NCBI GenBank assembly: GCA_028282885.1
Contig: JANQGX010000008.1
Location: forward strand, 1-64,000
Source of the DNA: SAR324 cluster bacterium
GTDB taxonomy: Bacteria; SAR324; XYD2-FULL-50-16
Reading direction: 5' to 3'
Length of the DNA: 64,000 nt
Position numbers and translations under genes: made by a program. Numbering within the stretch: the first letter of the stretch is position 1; each line of letters begins with the position of its first letter. The notes under the pieces were generated by a model. It was not told the origin of the DNA. It made no database searches and worked only from the letters and a program-made list of their open reading frames with translations. This document shows positions 26,502 to 35,253 of this stretch, one piece after another.

Positions 26502-27095
26502 ATGACAGCGCTCAAACTGCTGAGGGAAAAAGAGAGAGAGGTGAGGCGGGAGTTGATCATCACTGCCGCCCAAAAGCTCTTCGCCGAATCAGACTTCAGA
26601 AAAGTCACAGCCCGCGAAATAGCCAGAACGGCAGGGGTCAGTCCCGGTACCATCTATCGATACTATAAAAACATGGACGAACTCTTTCTCGATGTATTTC
26701 TGATACACGCGAACGAGATCAGTCGCCTGATCGATCTGGAATACGAGAGAGAGGGACAGTGCTCCATTCACCGTTATTGCGAAATTCAGGTTGAATATCT
26801 CAACGAGAACATGAGCTTTTACCAGATGATGTCGCATTTCATGCTGAGCGGGGCTTTACCTTCGGAAACTTCCAAGAAAATGGACCCGATTATGCGTCGT
26901 CTGCTGGATCTGCTGGAGCGGGTGTTTAAGGAATCGGGAGTTGAAAAAGATACCCGTTTGCGTGCACATGCTCTCTTCTCTTCCCTGAACGGTACGATGA
27001 TTAGCTATGCACGTTATCCGGGTCGCGATCTGGAAGAGATCAAAAAACACACCCTAAGACTGGCTGCTATTATTGCGGATCAATTTTCTGCTTAA
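26502..27095 (+). CDS. TetR/AcrR-family transcriptional regulator
   Basis: A 197-residue repressor. The N-terminal helix-turn-helix (about residues 20-60) reads TAREIARTAGVSPGTIYRYY followed by KNMDELFLDVF, a clean TetR signature; the C-terminal two thirds form the helical ligand domain. It lies 17 bp after the acyl-CoA dehydrogenase gene and probably controls that promoter through the palindrome at 25126-25142. By analogy with FadR/PsrA-type TetR regulators the inducer may be an acyl-CoA. Two other palindromes (27104, 28383) are alternative sites. Confidence 0.9.
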   Translation: MTALKLLREKEREVRRELIITAAQKLFAESDFRKVTAREIARTAGVSPGTIYRYYKNMDELFLDVFLIHANEISRLIDLEYEREGQCSIHRYCEIQVEYLNENMSFYQMMSHFMLSGALPSETSKKMDPIMRRLLDLLERVFKESGVEKDTRLRAHALFSSLNGTMISYARYPGRDLEEIKKHTLRLAAIIADQFSA

Positions 27096-27103
27096 ACAGC
27101 AAG

Positions 27104-27119
27104 AGTCAATATATTGACT
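27104..27119. promoter_or_regulatory. 16-bp perfect palindrome, possible operator
   Basis: AGTCAATATATTGACT is a perfect palindrome between the stop codons of the TetR and MBL genes. Fifteen of its sixteen bases recur at 28383-28398, upstream of the flavoprotein gene. It lacks the GC-rich stem of a terminator. Shared sequence over two loci argues for a DNA-binding-protein site; which protein is unknown. Confidence 0.5.
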
Positions 27120-27126
27120 ATACTGT

Positions 27127-28017
27127 CTAGAGTCTCAGGTAACGATTCCCCTCCGTCCTGATTAATCCACGTTTTAGCAATCGATCGGCATGTTTCTTCA
27201 TGCTGATCTGCTCGATGTATTCATATTCGACGACGGGTTCTTTTGGTTTTCCATATACAATCCACGCTTTACCAATCTCCTGCAGAGTTCTGGGTTCATT
27301 TAGGAATTCAAGCAGTTTTTCTTCCCGGTTTTCAATCACGGCCAGGTAAGCATCCCACTTATCTCCGGGATTTTCTTCGAAGTAACCATGTTCGTGACCG
27401 GTCAGCCAGATTTTTGCTGGAATCCGCTTCAGCCTTAAGGTTGATGCGATAATCTGATCAATATCAGAGTAGCGATCGCCGTACCAGGGACCGAAAGGAG
27501 TGAGGTCGTAGTCTCCCAGAAACAGGATCCGGGGTTCATGAAAATAGAATGCAAGGGTTCCGGGACTATGCCCTGGTACATGTAAGACTTCGATTGTCAG
27601 ACCATCCATCCTGATCAGTTCACCCTCTTTAAGATGCCTGTGGGCGCGCCGGGGAGTATAATTAAACTGCCCAGCAAGCAATTGCTTCCAACCCTCAACC
27701 AGTTCTTTTTCATTTCTCTCATCGATACCGTACCAGCGAATAAAAGTATCGATGTCACTTATTGGCGGTTCGTCCAATTTATGCATCAGCAAAGGACAGT
27801 GCTCAAAGAGATTGAGATACATGATATGATCTTCATGCCAGTGGCTTAACCAGACTTGATTTACCTTGTCTTTCAGTTTTTTCAACACCTCTCCATTACT
27901 GGCCGGATCGATCAGGATTCCAGCTTCCTCGATAAACAGCGAGTTGCAGAATGGATAACGCCCTCCTTTGTCTCCCTGGATAAAAGAGACCGGACCAAAT
28001 TTTTTCAATTCATTCAT
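27127..28017 (-). CDS. Metallo-β-lactamase-fold hydrolase
   Basis: A 296-residue metal-dependent hydrolase. It carries the zinc/iron ligands HWHEDH (about 79-84), the second His in HVPGHSPGTL, the bridging Asp in FLGDYDL and the last His in TGHEHG. A winged-helix-like C-terminal region follows (RLLKRGLIRTEGN), as in glyoxalase-II/LACTB2-like enzymes. In this catabolic setting it may hydrolyse an acyl-CoA thioester or lactone; no substrate can be assigned. It is divergent from the flavoprotein gene across about 720 bp and convergent with the TetR gene. Confidence 0.85.
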   Translation of the reverse strand: MNELKKFGPVSFIQGDKGGRYPFCNSLFIEEAGILIDPASNGEVLKKLKDKVNQVWLSHWHEDHIMYLNLFEHCPLLMHKLDEPPISDIDTFIRWYGIDERNEKELVEGWKQLLAGQFNYTPRRAHRHLKEGELIRMDGLTIEVLHVPGHSPGTLAFYFHEPRILFLGDYDLTPFGPWYGDRYSDIDQIIASTLRLKRIPAKIWLTGHEHGYFEENPGDKWDAYLAVIENREEKLLEFLNEPRTLQEIGKAWIVYGKPKEPVVEYEYIEQISMKKHADRLLKRGLIRTEGNRYLRL

Positions 28018-28736
28018 AGCAGTAGGTTAGAGTTATTCAACAACCATCACGGTAAACCTGCGACAGGAAGAATAGGATTCAGGTTATACTATCATCATCG
28101 ACGCCTGCGCGAATCTGTCGACGGGGATTTGCTTAGTAAAGATGAAACCGTTCAGTTTGTGCTGCAAGAATTGTATCATTACCGACCATTGATTTGATCC
28201 GGCTTCGCCATTTGTTTTTGAGATGTTTGAACCATCCGATCCAAAACAGCTATTGACGGATATTAATGAAACCTTTCCGCTTCTATAGATATTAGTTGGT
28301 GCTCGCTGAATTCAATAGCCGGGCATTTCTGTTGACTTGATGGGATAATTCTAACCAGTTTGCATCAGTATCCTGACTTAACAATCAATATATTGACTAC
28401 GGATTAGCTTAAACTGAGTACGTTGTTATCTAAATCGCTGTAATATAAAATGAAGCAATAGTGGTATCCCATTTGCAGATTCAGATCGCATCCGGATTCT
28501 GGATTTACAGATTTCGGGTAATCCCAATTTAGGGAGATTTGGGATTCTCAAACGGAATCTGATTTCAAAATGGTTCCACAGGATAGTCAATCCGAAAAAG
28601 CAAGCGCAGACCAACTCGCGTTGATTTCTGTTTCATTTCGAGGTTTCACCTTACTCGACCAGATGTTCAGTGTCCCAATTTCATTATGGGTTTTCAAGGT
28701 GTTATTATCCCTTAACTATTGAATAAGAGATTGCTC
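28018..28736. other. Large divergent intergenic region
   Basis: About 720 bp without a convincing gene between the MBL hydrolase (minus) and the FAD oxidoreductase (plus). It holds the palindrome at 28383-28398 and, further right, an inverted arrangement (AATCCCAA paired with TTGGGATT, flanked by CAGATTC and GAATCTG, about 28467-28565) that could fold in RNA or reflect a remnant. Short plus-strand frames near 28040-28197 may be decayed coding sequence. Regulatory use is likely. Confidence 0.45.
28383..28398. promoter_or_regulatory. Second copy of the AT-rich palindrome
   Basis: AATCAATATATTGACT differs from the perfect palindrome at 27104-27119 at one base. It lies roughly midway between the divergent MBL and flavoprotein genes, so a bound regulator could affect either one. 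Confidence 0.5.
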
Positions 28737-30350
28737 ATGAATACCGAAAAAGTTGATGTGATCGTGATTGGTTCCGGGGTTTCCGGAATGACCGCAGCCG
28801 GTATGTTGACCAAGGATTGCGGAAAAAAAGTTGTGGTTTTTGAAAGAGCCCCGTTCCTGGGAGGCAGATGTCTCTCATATTACGGCAAAGGAGACAAAGT
28901 CATCGCCGATGGCGTTGAAATGGATGCAGAGGCTTTTAAAAAGTCCCTGGGTCATTCCCTCTGTTATCTCGGTAAGTGCACACCGGACATTGAGACCATC
29001 TTCGAAAAAGGACTTCTGGACGGACGGACATTCGAAGCCGGCGGACATGGTCTGTTCTGGGGAAACAACAATCGGGCGGATATTGTCCTCAACCATTTTG
29101 GAAAACATGTGGAGATGCCTCTTAATCGAGGGCTTGGCTTCATTGAATGGCAGGGATTGAACGAAGACGGAACCGTTAAGAAAACCGTCTCTCACCAGGT
29201 TCAGAAAGGTAAGCCATACCCCTGGATGAGTGAAGAGGGCTTTGCCAAAACCATGGAGCAGTTGACAGACATGGCTAAACTCACTTTTGAAGACCTGGGT
29301 AAGCTTACCCGCAAATCTCTGCAGGAGTGGCTTGAAGAGCGGGGAATGCATCCGGAAGCCTATAACTATATCAAAGTTCTGGCCGCTTGTCAGACAGGGC
29401 AAGCTGAACCCAGGATGACTTCCGCTGCAGATTTCCTTGGTTACATGGCGATGGCGAAGTATATTCGCATGAATCTGATCACCGGCTCGGTTGCAACGGC
29501 GGATAAACCGGGCACTATCGCCATACCGCTGGCCCTGGAACAGCCGATTAAAGACAACGGAGGTGAAATCTGGCGGAATACACCGGTGACTGAAGTTGTC
29601 ATCGAAAACGGTGTTGCAAAAGGCGTGAAATATCAAAAGGATGGTCAGGAGCACACCCTGATGGCGGACAATGTGATTTGCACCATTCCTCCCAAGTATG
29701 CATTCCAGGTTCTGCCTGAAACAGCCTTTCCGCCGGAATGGGTCTCCTTTCTCAAGGAAGATCATTGGGGAATCGGGCTCTTGACAGGTTGGGCAGGCAC
29801 CAAACGCTCCATCATTGAGGACATTGGCATTGATAAACGTTCCTTTATCTGGATGCCGGGTATCACAACCGAGGAAGAAGGATTCATCGGTGTCGTGGAT
29901 ATGGTGATGTGTGAGTTTGACGCCTGGAAAGATGGAGAGGCAGATCGTGCACCTGACGGTAAAACCGAATATCTTTTCTCAACTGCTTTGACGGACGAGG
30001 AAATGCGTAATCCCGAAAGGGTTAACCTGGTAATCGAACGCTGTGAAGCCTGGGCCAGGGCGAATTTCCCAACGTGGGATGAAGATGTTGAATTCATTCT
30101 CTGGACACCATCCCCGGATGCCCTCGGTACAACACGCCCGGTAGGTACGGACCGTCCGAAGCACAAAAATCCTTATGTAGCAGGCTTGTGGTTCGCGGGT
30201 GATCAGTACGGTGAAAGGAGCTGGGGTTGCGGAGTGGATCTGGCGGCCCTATCAGCGGTTGTTTGTGTGGACCAGATGATGGGAACGAACTTTGAGGAAG
30301 AGCTCTTTCCCGAGCATCATCGGGGTATTGATATCGAACCGGCCGAATAA
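28737..30350 (+). CDS. Phytoene-desaturase-like FAD-dependent oxidoreductase
   Basis: A 537-residue flavoprotein. The ATG at 28737 is chosen over a TTG six codons upstream because it places the dinucleotide-binding fold at the usual distance. FAD binding is shown by VIVIGSGVSGMTAAG (GSGVSG 12-17) and the following VVFERAPFLGGRC. The C-terminal FAD motif is GLWFAGDQYGERSWGCGVDLAA. This layout matches the amine-oxidase/phytoene-desaturase group, which oxidises or isomerises C-C bonds in isoprenoid-like lipids. It leads the acyl-CoA region on this strand, so a terpenoid or steroid-like substrate is possible. No signal peptide is present. Confidence 0.82.
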   Translation: MNTEKVDVIVIGSGVSGMTAAGMLTKDCGKKVVVFERAPFLGGRCLSYYGKGDKVIADGVEMDAEAFKKSLGHSLCYLGKCTPDIETIFEKGLLDGRTFEAGGHGLFWGNNNRADIVLNHFGKHVEMPLNRGLGFIEWQGLNEDGTVKKTVSHQVQKGKPYPWMSEEGFAKTMEQLTDMAKLTFEDLGKLTRKSLQEWLEERGMHPEAYNYIKVLAACQTGQAEPRMTSAADFLGYMAMAKYIRMNLITGSVATADKPGTIAIPLALEQPIKDNGGEIWRNTPVTEVVIENGVAKGVKYQKDGQEHTLMADNVICTIPPKYAFQVLPETAFPPEWVSFLKEDHWGIGLLTGWAGTKRSIIEDIGIDKRSFIWMPGITTEEEGFIGVVDMVMCEFDAWKDGEADRAPDGKTEYLFSTALTDEEMRNPERVNLVIERCEAWARANFPTWDEDVEFILWTPSPDALGTTRPVGTDRPKHKNPYVAGLWFAGDQYGERSWGCGVDLAALSAVVCVDQMMGTNFEEELFPEHHRGIDIEPAE

Positions 30351-30597
30351 AACCCTTATTCATTTTAGCTGCGTTTAACGCGGAGAGGTCACCTGTCACT
30401 CCAGGAATACCCAGGGGTGGCAGGAATCAGGATTGGATAACGATCAAAGAATCCTTTGATCCAATAATAGAACTGACAATTGCCGATATCTATTTGTGTG
30501 ACGATTCAGCACACCACAATCCCCTTTGGGGTCAAATGATGAATGGTCACCTTTTCGAAATATTCAGGGATGAAACACTCCCGTAAGGAGAAAAACA

Positions 30598-32037
30598 ATG
30601 GGATTAATAACACCGGAACAATTCAGAGAGAGTTTGAACGACGGCCGTGTCGTCTACTACAAAGGTGAAAGAGTTGAGAATGTATCCACCCATCCCAATT
30701 TAAGTGTCTGCGTGGATCTGGCAGCGATCGACTATGAAATGTGTGAAGATCCTAAACACAGGGAACTGGCGGTCATGGAAGATCCGGAAACCGGAAATGA
30801 AATCAGCCGATATTACTACAAGCCCCAGAATGCCGATGATCTTCTGAAGGCGCATAAACTGATCGTTACGGCAACAGAACTGGGTGATGGTTATATTCCA
30901 TTGGCCCATGATATCGGTGCGGATGCTTTGAATGCGATCGAGATCACCGCAAACATGATGGGGAATAAGGAATATATGACCCGCATTGCAAATTATCGGA
31001 AAGTGTTGCAGGAGCAAGATCTCTCTACCTGTGCCGCAGTTACTGACGTAAAAGGAGACAGGATGTTGCGCCCGTCGCACCCCGAGCAGGCCCATCCCGA
31101 TTTCAATCTGCGCATCGTTGATAAAAACGATGACGGTATCATTGTTCGCGGCTGCAAAATCCATATCACCGGTGCTGCTTATTGCAATGACATCATTGCG
31201 ATTCCCTGTCGGGCCATGACTGAAAACGATGGTGACTATGCCGTTGCGTTCGCCATTCCTGCCAATACCAAGGGAATCAAACAGATTTGTCGTCCCTTTA
31301 CTTCCCATATCAGTTCACTCGAATTCCCGAATTCAAGGCCCTTGAGGGTTCATACCGATTCCATGATCATATTTGAAGACGTTCTGGTGCCCTGGGAAAG
31401 GGTTTTTCTCTGCGGTGAATGGAAGTTTGCGGCAACCATGGTTTACAACTTTGCCTTGATGCATAGGAGAACCGGCTGTTCATACAGAATTCCGCTTTCC
31501 GAGCAATTTGTCGGGGTTGCCGCGGCAATTGCGGAATACAACGGTATCTCCTCGGCTCCACATGTCAAGGAGAAGCTGATCGATCTGATCATCTACCTGG
31601 AAACCCTGAAATCGCTTTCCAAGACAGCCTGCTACGATTTTGTCATGAGAGGCGGTCTCGCAGTTCCCAACCCTATAGCTACCAATATGGCAAAGTATCA
31701 TTTTGCCCACAATTATCATGATGTGGTGAAGATTGTTGAAGACCTGGCGGGTGGATTGCTTGTGACAGCGCCAACCTACAAGGATTATCAATTGCCGGAG
31801 CTGCAGGCCGATATTGATAAATACCTGCAGGCTGCCAAGCATATATCCACTGAAAACCGATTGCGGATGCTGGATCTGATCCGTCGCATCACAACGGCTG
31901 ATCTGGAAACCATCTGTCTGCACGGTGAAGGCTCGCCAATGGCTGAGAGAATGACCATCTTCATGGAGGCCGGAGGTGTGTTGAAGGAATGTCAAAAACT
32001 CGTTGAGGAGATGGCACAGGTGGATCGCAACAAATAA
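30598..32037 (+). CDS. 4-hydroxyphenylacetate 3-hydroxylase / 4-hydroxybutyryl-CoA dehydratase superfamily flavoprotein
   Basis: A 479-residue protein of the HpaB/AbfD fold, whose members use FAD(H2) to hydroxylate phenols or to dehydrate 4-hydroxybutyryl-CoA. It starts after TAAGGAG. The family core CAAVTDVKGDRMLRP (about 145-159) and the acyl-dehydrogenase-like middle are clear. The dehydratase branch needs a [4Fe-4S] cluster held by C99, C103, H292 and C299; here the matching region (GYIPLAHDIGADALN, 98-112) has no cysteine, and H289/C294 are spaced differently. It should therefore not be called a 4-hydroxybutyryl-CoA dehydratase. Reaction unknown. Next comes an SDR gene 44 bp downstream. 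Confidence 0.82.
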   Translation: MGLITPEQFRESLNDGRVVYYKGERVENVSTHPNLSVCVDLAAIDYEMCEDPKHRELAVMEDPETGNEISRYYYKPQNADDLLKAHKLIVTATELGDGYIPLAHDIGADALNAIEITANMMGNKEYMTRIANYRKVLQEQDLSTCAAVTDVKGDRMLRPSHPEQAHPDFNLRIVDKNDDGIIVRGCKIHITGAAYCNDIIAIPCRAMTENDGDYAVAFAIPANTKGIKQICRPFTSHISSLEFPNSRPLRVHTDSMIIFEDVLVPWERVFLCGEWKFAATMVYNFALMHRRTGCSYRIPLSEQFVGVAAAIAEYNGISSAPHVKEKLIDLIIYLETLKSLSKTACYDFVMRGGLAVPNPIATNMAKYHFAHNYHDVVKIVEDLAGGLLVTAPTYKDYQLPELQADIDKYLQAAKHISTENRLRMLDLIRRITTADLETICLHGEGSPMAERMTIFMEAGGVLKECQKLVEEMAQVDRNK

Positions 32038-32081
32038 CCCGGTTATCGGAACCGAATCACAGATTAAACCAAGGAGGAAAA

Positions 32082-32846
32082 ATGGATTGTTCTTATCTCT
32101 CATTTGACAAAAAAGTGGTTATGGTAACCGGCGGTAGTCGCGGTATCGGCAAATCCATCGCCCTGGCTTTTGCCGATGCGGGTGCGGATATCATTCTCGC
32201 CAGCCGGAAGCTTGAGGACCTGGAAAAGGTTGCGGTTGAGATTCGCGATATGGGCCGAAAAGCTCTCTGTGTCCCGACCCATGCCAAGAAACCCGAAGAC
32301 CTGCAGAACCTTGTGGATAAATCCATGGCGGAATATGGCAAGATCGATGTCCTGGTCAATAACGCCGCTACGAATCCTGCCATGGGAGATATCGTCGATA
32401 CGGATGAGAAAGTCTTCAACCATATTATCGATACCAATCTCAAAGGCTATTTTCTGCTCAGCAAGCTGGTCGGTAAAATAATGCAGACCCGGAAATCAGG
32501 AAACATCATCAATATCTCTTCTGCCGGTGGCGTAAGCCCTGCTGCCGGTCTGGGACCCTATTGTATCAGTAAGGCCGGGATCAATATGTTGACGAAACAG
32601 ATGGCCATGGAGTTGGGACCATACAATGTCAGGGTCAATGCTATCGCACCAAGAATTGTCAAAACCAGTTTCAGTGAAGCGCTCTGGAGCAATGACAAGC
32701 TGATGGCGCAGGAATATAAGCTGACACCGCTGAAAGTAGTCGCAACGCCGGAAGAGATGGCACAAGGGGCTTTGTACCTGGCCTCTTCCGCCACCAACTA
32801 CATGACAGGCCATATACTGGTCATCAACGGTGGCGCTTTCTTCTAA
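32082..32846 (+). CDS. Short-chain dehydrogenase/reductase (FabG-like)
   Basis: A 254-residue NAD(P)-dependent oxidoreductase preceded by AAGGAGG. It has TGGSRGIGKS (nucleotide loop), VLVNNAATNP, the catalytic Ser in NISSAGG and Tyr/Lys in PYCISKAG, and the C-terminal TGHILVINGGAFF. It probably oxidises a 3-hydroxyacyl-CoA or reduces a keto intermediate in this pathway. Its 3' end overlaps the ferredoxin gene by 17 bp, so the two are translationally linked. Confidence 0.92.
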   Translation: MDCSYLSFDKKVVMVTGGSRGIGKSIALAFADAGADIILASRKLEDLEKVAVEIRDMGRKALCVPTHAKKPEDLQNLVDKSMAEYGKIDVLVNNAATNPAMGDIVDTDEKVFNHIIDTNLKGYFLLSKLVGKIMQTRKSGNIINISSAGGVSPAAGLGPYCISKAGINMLTKQMAMELGPYNVRVNAIAPRIVKTSFSEALWSNDKLMAQEYKLTPLKVVATPEEMAQGALYLASSATNYMTGHILVINGGAFF

Positions 32847-33090
32847 ACTGGAAGTCAACCAGGAAGTCTGCGCCGGATGCGGAACCTGCGAATTGAATTG
32901 CCCGGAGCAGGCTATTACCTGCTCCGACAGGATTCGGATCGATTCTGACCGTTGCAGGAAATGCCTGGAATGTCTCAATCGTTGCCCCACGAGAGCCATC
33001 ATCGATTCGGATTCAAAATCGAATCCCGGAAAAGCCAACACCATCATCGGGTCGAATGGGGAAATCCCAGGAGATAAAGGAACCAACTGA
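32830..33090 (+). CDS. 2x[4Fe-4S] ferredoxin-like protein
   Basis: An 86-residue electron carrier starting with GTG inside the end of the SDR gene. Two clusters are indicated by CAGCGTCELNCP and CRKCLECLNRCP, each CxxCxxCxxxCP. The last 25 residues are a flexible, polar tail not typical of short ferredoxins. It ends 2 bp before the next gene. It may shuttle electrons to or from the neighbouring flavoproteins. Confidence 0.9.
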   Translation: MALSSKLEVNQEVCAGCGTCELNCPEQAITCSDRIRIDSDRCRKCLECLNRCPTRAIIDSDSKSNPGKANTIIGSNGEIPGDKGTN

Positions 33091-33092
33091 AC

Positions 33093-33989
33093 ATGGCTTC
33101 AATTCACACTGATCTGACAAGATTGCTGGGAATCAAGTACCCGATTATCGGTGCTCCCATGTTTCTTGTATCTTATGAAGCATTGACCATTGCTGTTTCA
33201 GAAGCTGGTGGCCTGGGAATGTTTCCGTTGCCCAACTACCGCTCCCTGGTTGATCTGGAAGAGGCACTCAAAACAATCCGTCAGGCAACTCAAAAACCGA
33301 TCGGGGTTAACATCCACCTCTCCGGAAAATTCCCCTGGGAAGAGCAACTGGCTATCTGTCTTGATATGGGGGTGTCGTTTTTTATTACTTCTCTCGGAGA
33401 TCCGGGTTTGATTATCGACAGGGTTCATCAGAAAGGTGGTGCCGTTTTTGCGGATGTCGTGTCTCTAAACCAGGGAATACGAGCCAGGGAAAGAGGTGTT
33501 GACGGACTTGTTGCTGTAGCTGCAGGCGCAGGTGGGCATGGTGGCAGGATCCCTACAATTGTTCTGGTTCCGTATCTTAAAGAGCAAACAGGGCTTCCCA
33601 TTGTAGCAGCCGGTGGTGTCAGCACAGGTCCACAACTCGCCTCTGCGCTTTGCATGGGAGCATGCGGAGCGATTACCGGAACGAGACTGATTGCCTCGGA
33701 TGAAGCCAGGGTTGGTGAAGATTATAAGAAGGCTGTAATCGAAGCCGGGCCGGACGGCATTGTTGTAACGGACCGGCTGACCGGCAATAATGCCAGTTGG
33801 ATTGCTAAAAGTATCGAAGGAGTGGAAAACGGGCCGGATCTCAGGTCAAAAAAATGGAAGACTCTCTGGAGTGCCGGACAAAGCGTTGCCCAGGTCGAAG
33901 GGATCAGGCCTGCGGGGGAGATTATCAAGGAGATGGCTGAAGAGTGCGTCCTGGCTATCAAAAAAATCAATCAGGTCTGCATTGCCTGA
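33093..33989 (+). CDS. Nitronate monooxygenase-like flavin enzyme
   Basis: A 298-residue FMN TIM-barrel protein of the nitronate-monooxygenase/FabK family. It begins LLGIKYPIIGAPMFLVS. It has the phosphate-binding AAGGVSTGPQLASAL and GACGAITGTRL segments and the AAGAGGHGGR loop, which carries the His found in active nitronate monooxygenases. Genes of this type often sit in fatty-acid and polyketide-like catabolic loci, where they may act as enoyl reductases rather than on nitronates. It follows the ferredoxin gene by 2 bp. Confidence 0.85.
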   Translation: MASIHTDLTRLLGIKYPIIGAPMFLVSYEALTIAVSEAGGLGMFPLPNYRSLVDLEEALKTIRQATQKPIGVNIHLSGKFPWEEQLAICLDMGVSFFITSLGDPGLIIDRVHQKGGAVFADVVSLNQGIRARERGVDGLVAVAAGAGGHGGRIPTIVLVPYLKEQTGLPIVAAGGVSTGPQLASALCMGACGAITGTRLIASDEARVGEDYKKAVIEAGPDGIVVTDRLTGNNASWIAKSIEGVENGPDLRSKKWKTLWSAGQSVAQVEGIRPAGEIIKEMAEECVLAIKKINQVCIA

Positions 33990-34024
33990 TACCGGAAGGA
34001 CCATGAAATTTTGGAGACGATATA

Positions 34025-35170
34025 ATGGATTATAGTTTCACAAAAAAGCAGGAGGAGTTAAGGGAAAAAACTGCTGCTTTTGTCGCCAGGGAGATTCCCA
34101 GGGAGGTTGCCCGAAAGGTTGATGAAACCGGGGAGTTTCCTCATGAACTGATGCGAAAGCTGGCGGACGAGGGATTCTGGAAAATCAATGTACCCACCAA
34201 GTACGGTGGTGATGGCGGCAATGTTATCGACCTGATGATTTTTTTTCAGGAGATATCCCGGGCACTGCCTGTTCTCTCTTGGACGGCGGGAGACGTGCTC
34301 CTGTATGGCAATAATATCCTCAAAGTCAACGGTAATGAAGAGCAGCGTGAGAAGTACCTGCCGGGGCTGATGAAGGGCGATCTGCTGTTCTGTTTTGCCC
34401 TGACGGAACCCGATGCGGGCTCGGATGCTGCCAATATTGCCATGAGCGCTAAACAGCGAGGAGGTGAATACCTGCTCAATGGTAACAAAATGTTCATCTC
34501 CGGCGCCAGTGTTGCCAATATCGCCGTAACCAATACCCGAACAGGACCGGATCGCTACAACGGCATCACCTCTTTTCTGGTGGATACGAGTTCGGAAGGA
34601 TACAGTGCAACCCCGATTAAAAAACTCGGTTATAAAGGTTCGGATACCTGCGAAGTGGTTTATAAAGATGTCCGGGTGGAAGAACAGGATATCCTTGGCG
34701 GAACCGAATGTCTGAACAAGGGTTGGCAGCAGATGATGCGACTTTTGAATGGAGAGAGACTGGTCTTGTCAGCGTGTGCCAACGGCATCTCGGAAGCTGT
34801 TCTGGCCGAAACCATTTCATATGTCAAAAAAAGGAAAAAGAGTGGCAGCCCCGGCATTAAATTCCAGGCGATTGAACACAAAATAGCAGAGATGGCGGCC
34901 CAACTGGAAGCGGCCAGACAGCTCTCCTTCTATTCAGCCTGGTTGATGGCGGAAGGAAAAGAGTGTGTCAGGGAGACCTCTATGTGCAAGGTCTTCTGTG
35001 CGGAAACCGGGAAACAGATTGCTCATGGTGGAATGGAGATTACCGGCGCTTACGGATACGATATGGAATCCGATATCCAGCGGTTTTTTCGGGATATCCC
35101 GATTCTGGCTATTGGTGGGGGAACATCCCAGATCCAGAAAAATGTTATCGCCAAAACGCTTGGGCTGTAA
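34025..35170 (+). CDS. Acyl-CoA dehydrogenase, catalytic-type subunit
   Basis: A 381-residue FAD acyl-CoA dehydrogenase. It shows CFALTEPDAGSDAAN, YLLNGNKMFISGA and RDIPILAIGGGTSQIQ at the C-terminus. The medium-chain catalytic position is Gly (IGGGTS), but Glu244 in NGERL aligns with the isovaleryl-type base, so this subunit should be catalytically competent. It is followed 83 bp later by a related protein that lacks the base, which suggests a heteromeric α/β enzyme as in bacterial steroid side-chain oxidation. Confidence 0.92.
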   Translation: MDYSFTKKQEELREKTAAFVAREIPREVARKVDETGEFPHELMRKLADEGFWKINVPTKYGGDGGNVIDLMIFFQEISRALPVLSWTAGDVLLYGNNILKVNGNEEQREKYLPGLMKGDLLFCFALTEPDAGSDAANIAMSAKQRGGEYLLNGNKMFISGASVANIAVTNTRTGPDRYNGITSFLVDTSSEGYSATPIKKLGYKGSDTCEVVYKDVRVEEQDILGGTECLNKGWQQMMRLLNGERLVLSACANGISEAVLAETISYVKKRKKSGSPGIKFQAIEHKIAEMAAQLEAARQLSFYSAWLMAEGKECVRETSMCKVFCAETGKQIAHGGMEITGAYGYDMESDIQRFFRDIPILAIGGGTSQIQKNVIAKTLGL

Positions 35171-35253
35171 TCACCCATTCCGGTACTGCAGTCTTTAGAT
35201 CGTAAGGAAGTTTTTAGTAAGATAGAAACTCGAACCCTTCCATGGAGTAGTCA

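Noticed and set aside
28875-29765. 296-codon open frame opposite the FAD oxidoreductase
   Set aside because: It is antisense to a gene with clear FAD motifs, and its translation has no domain-like pattern.
30700-31308. 202-codon minus-strand open frame in the HpaB/AbfD-like gene
   Set aside because: Shadow frame with no start signal or recognisable domain.
30598-32037. Naming this gene abfD (4-hydroxybutyryl-CoA dehydratase)
   Set aside because: The cluster-binding cysteines of that enzyme are absent, so the specific name is not supported.
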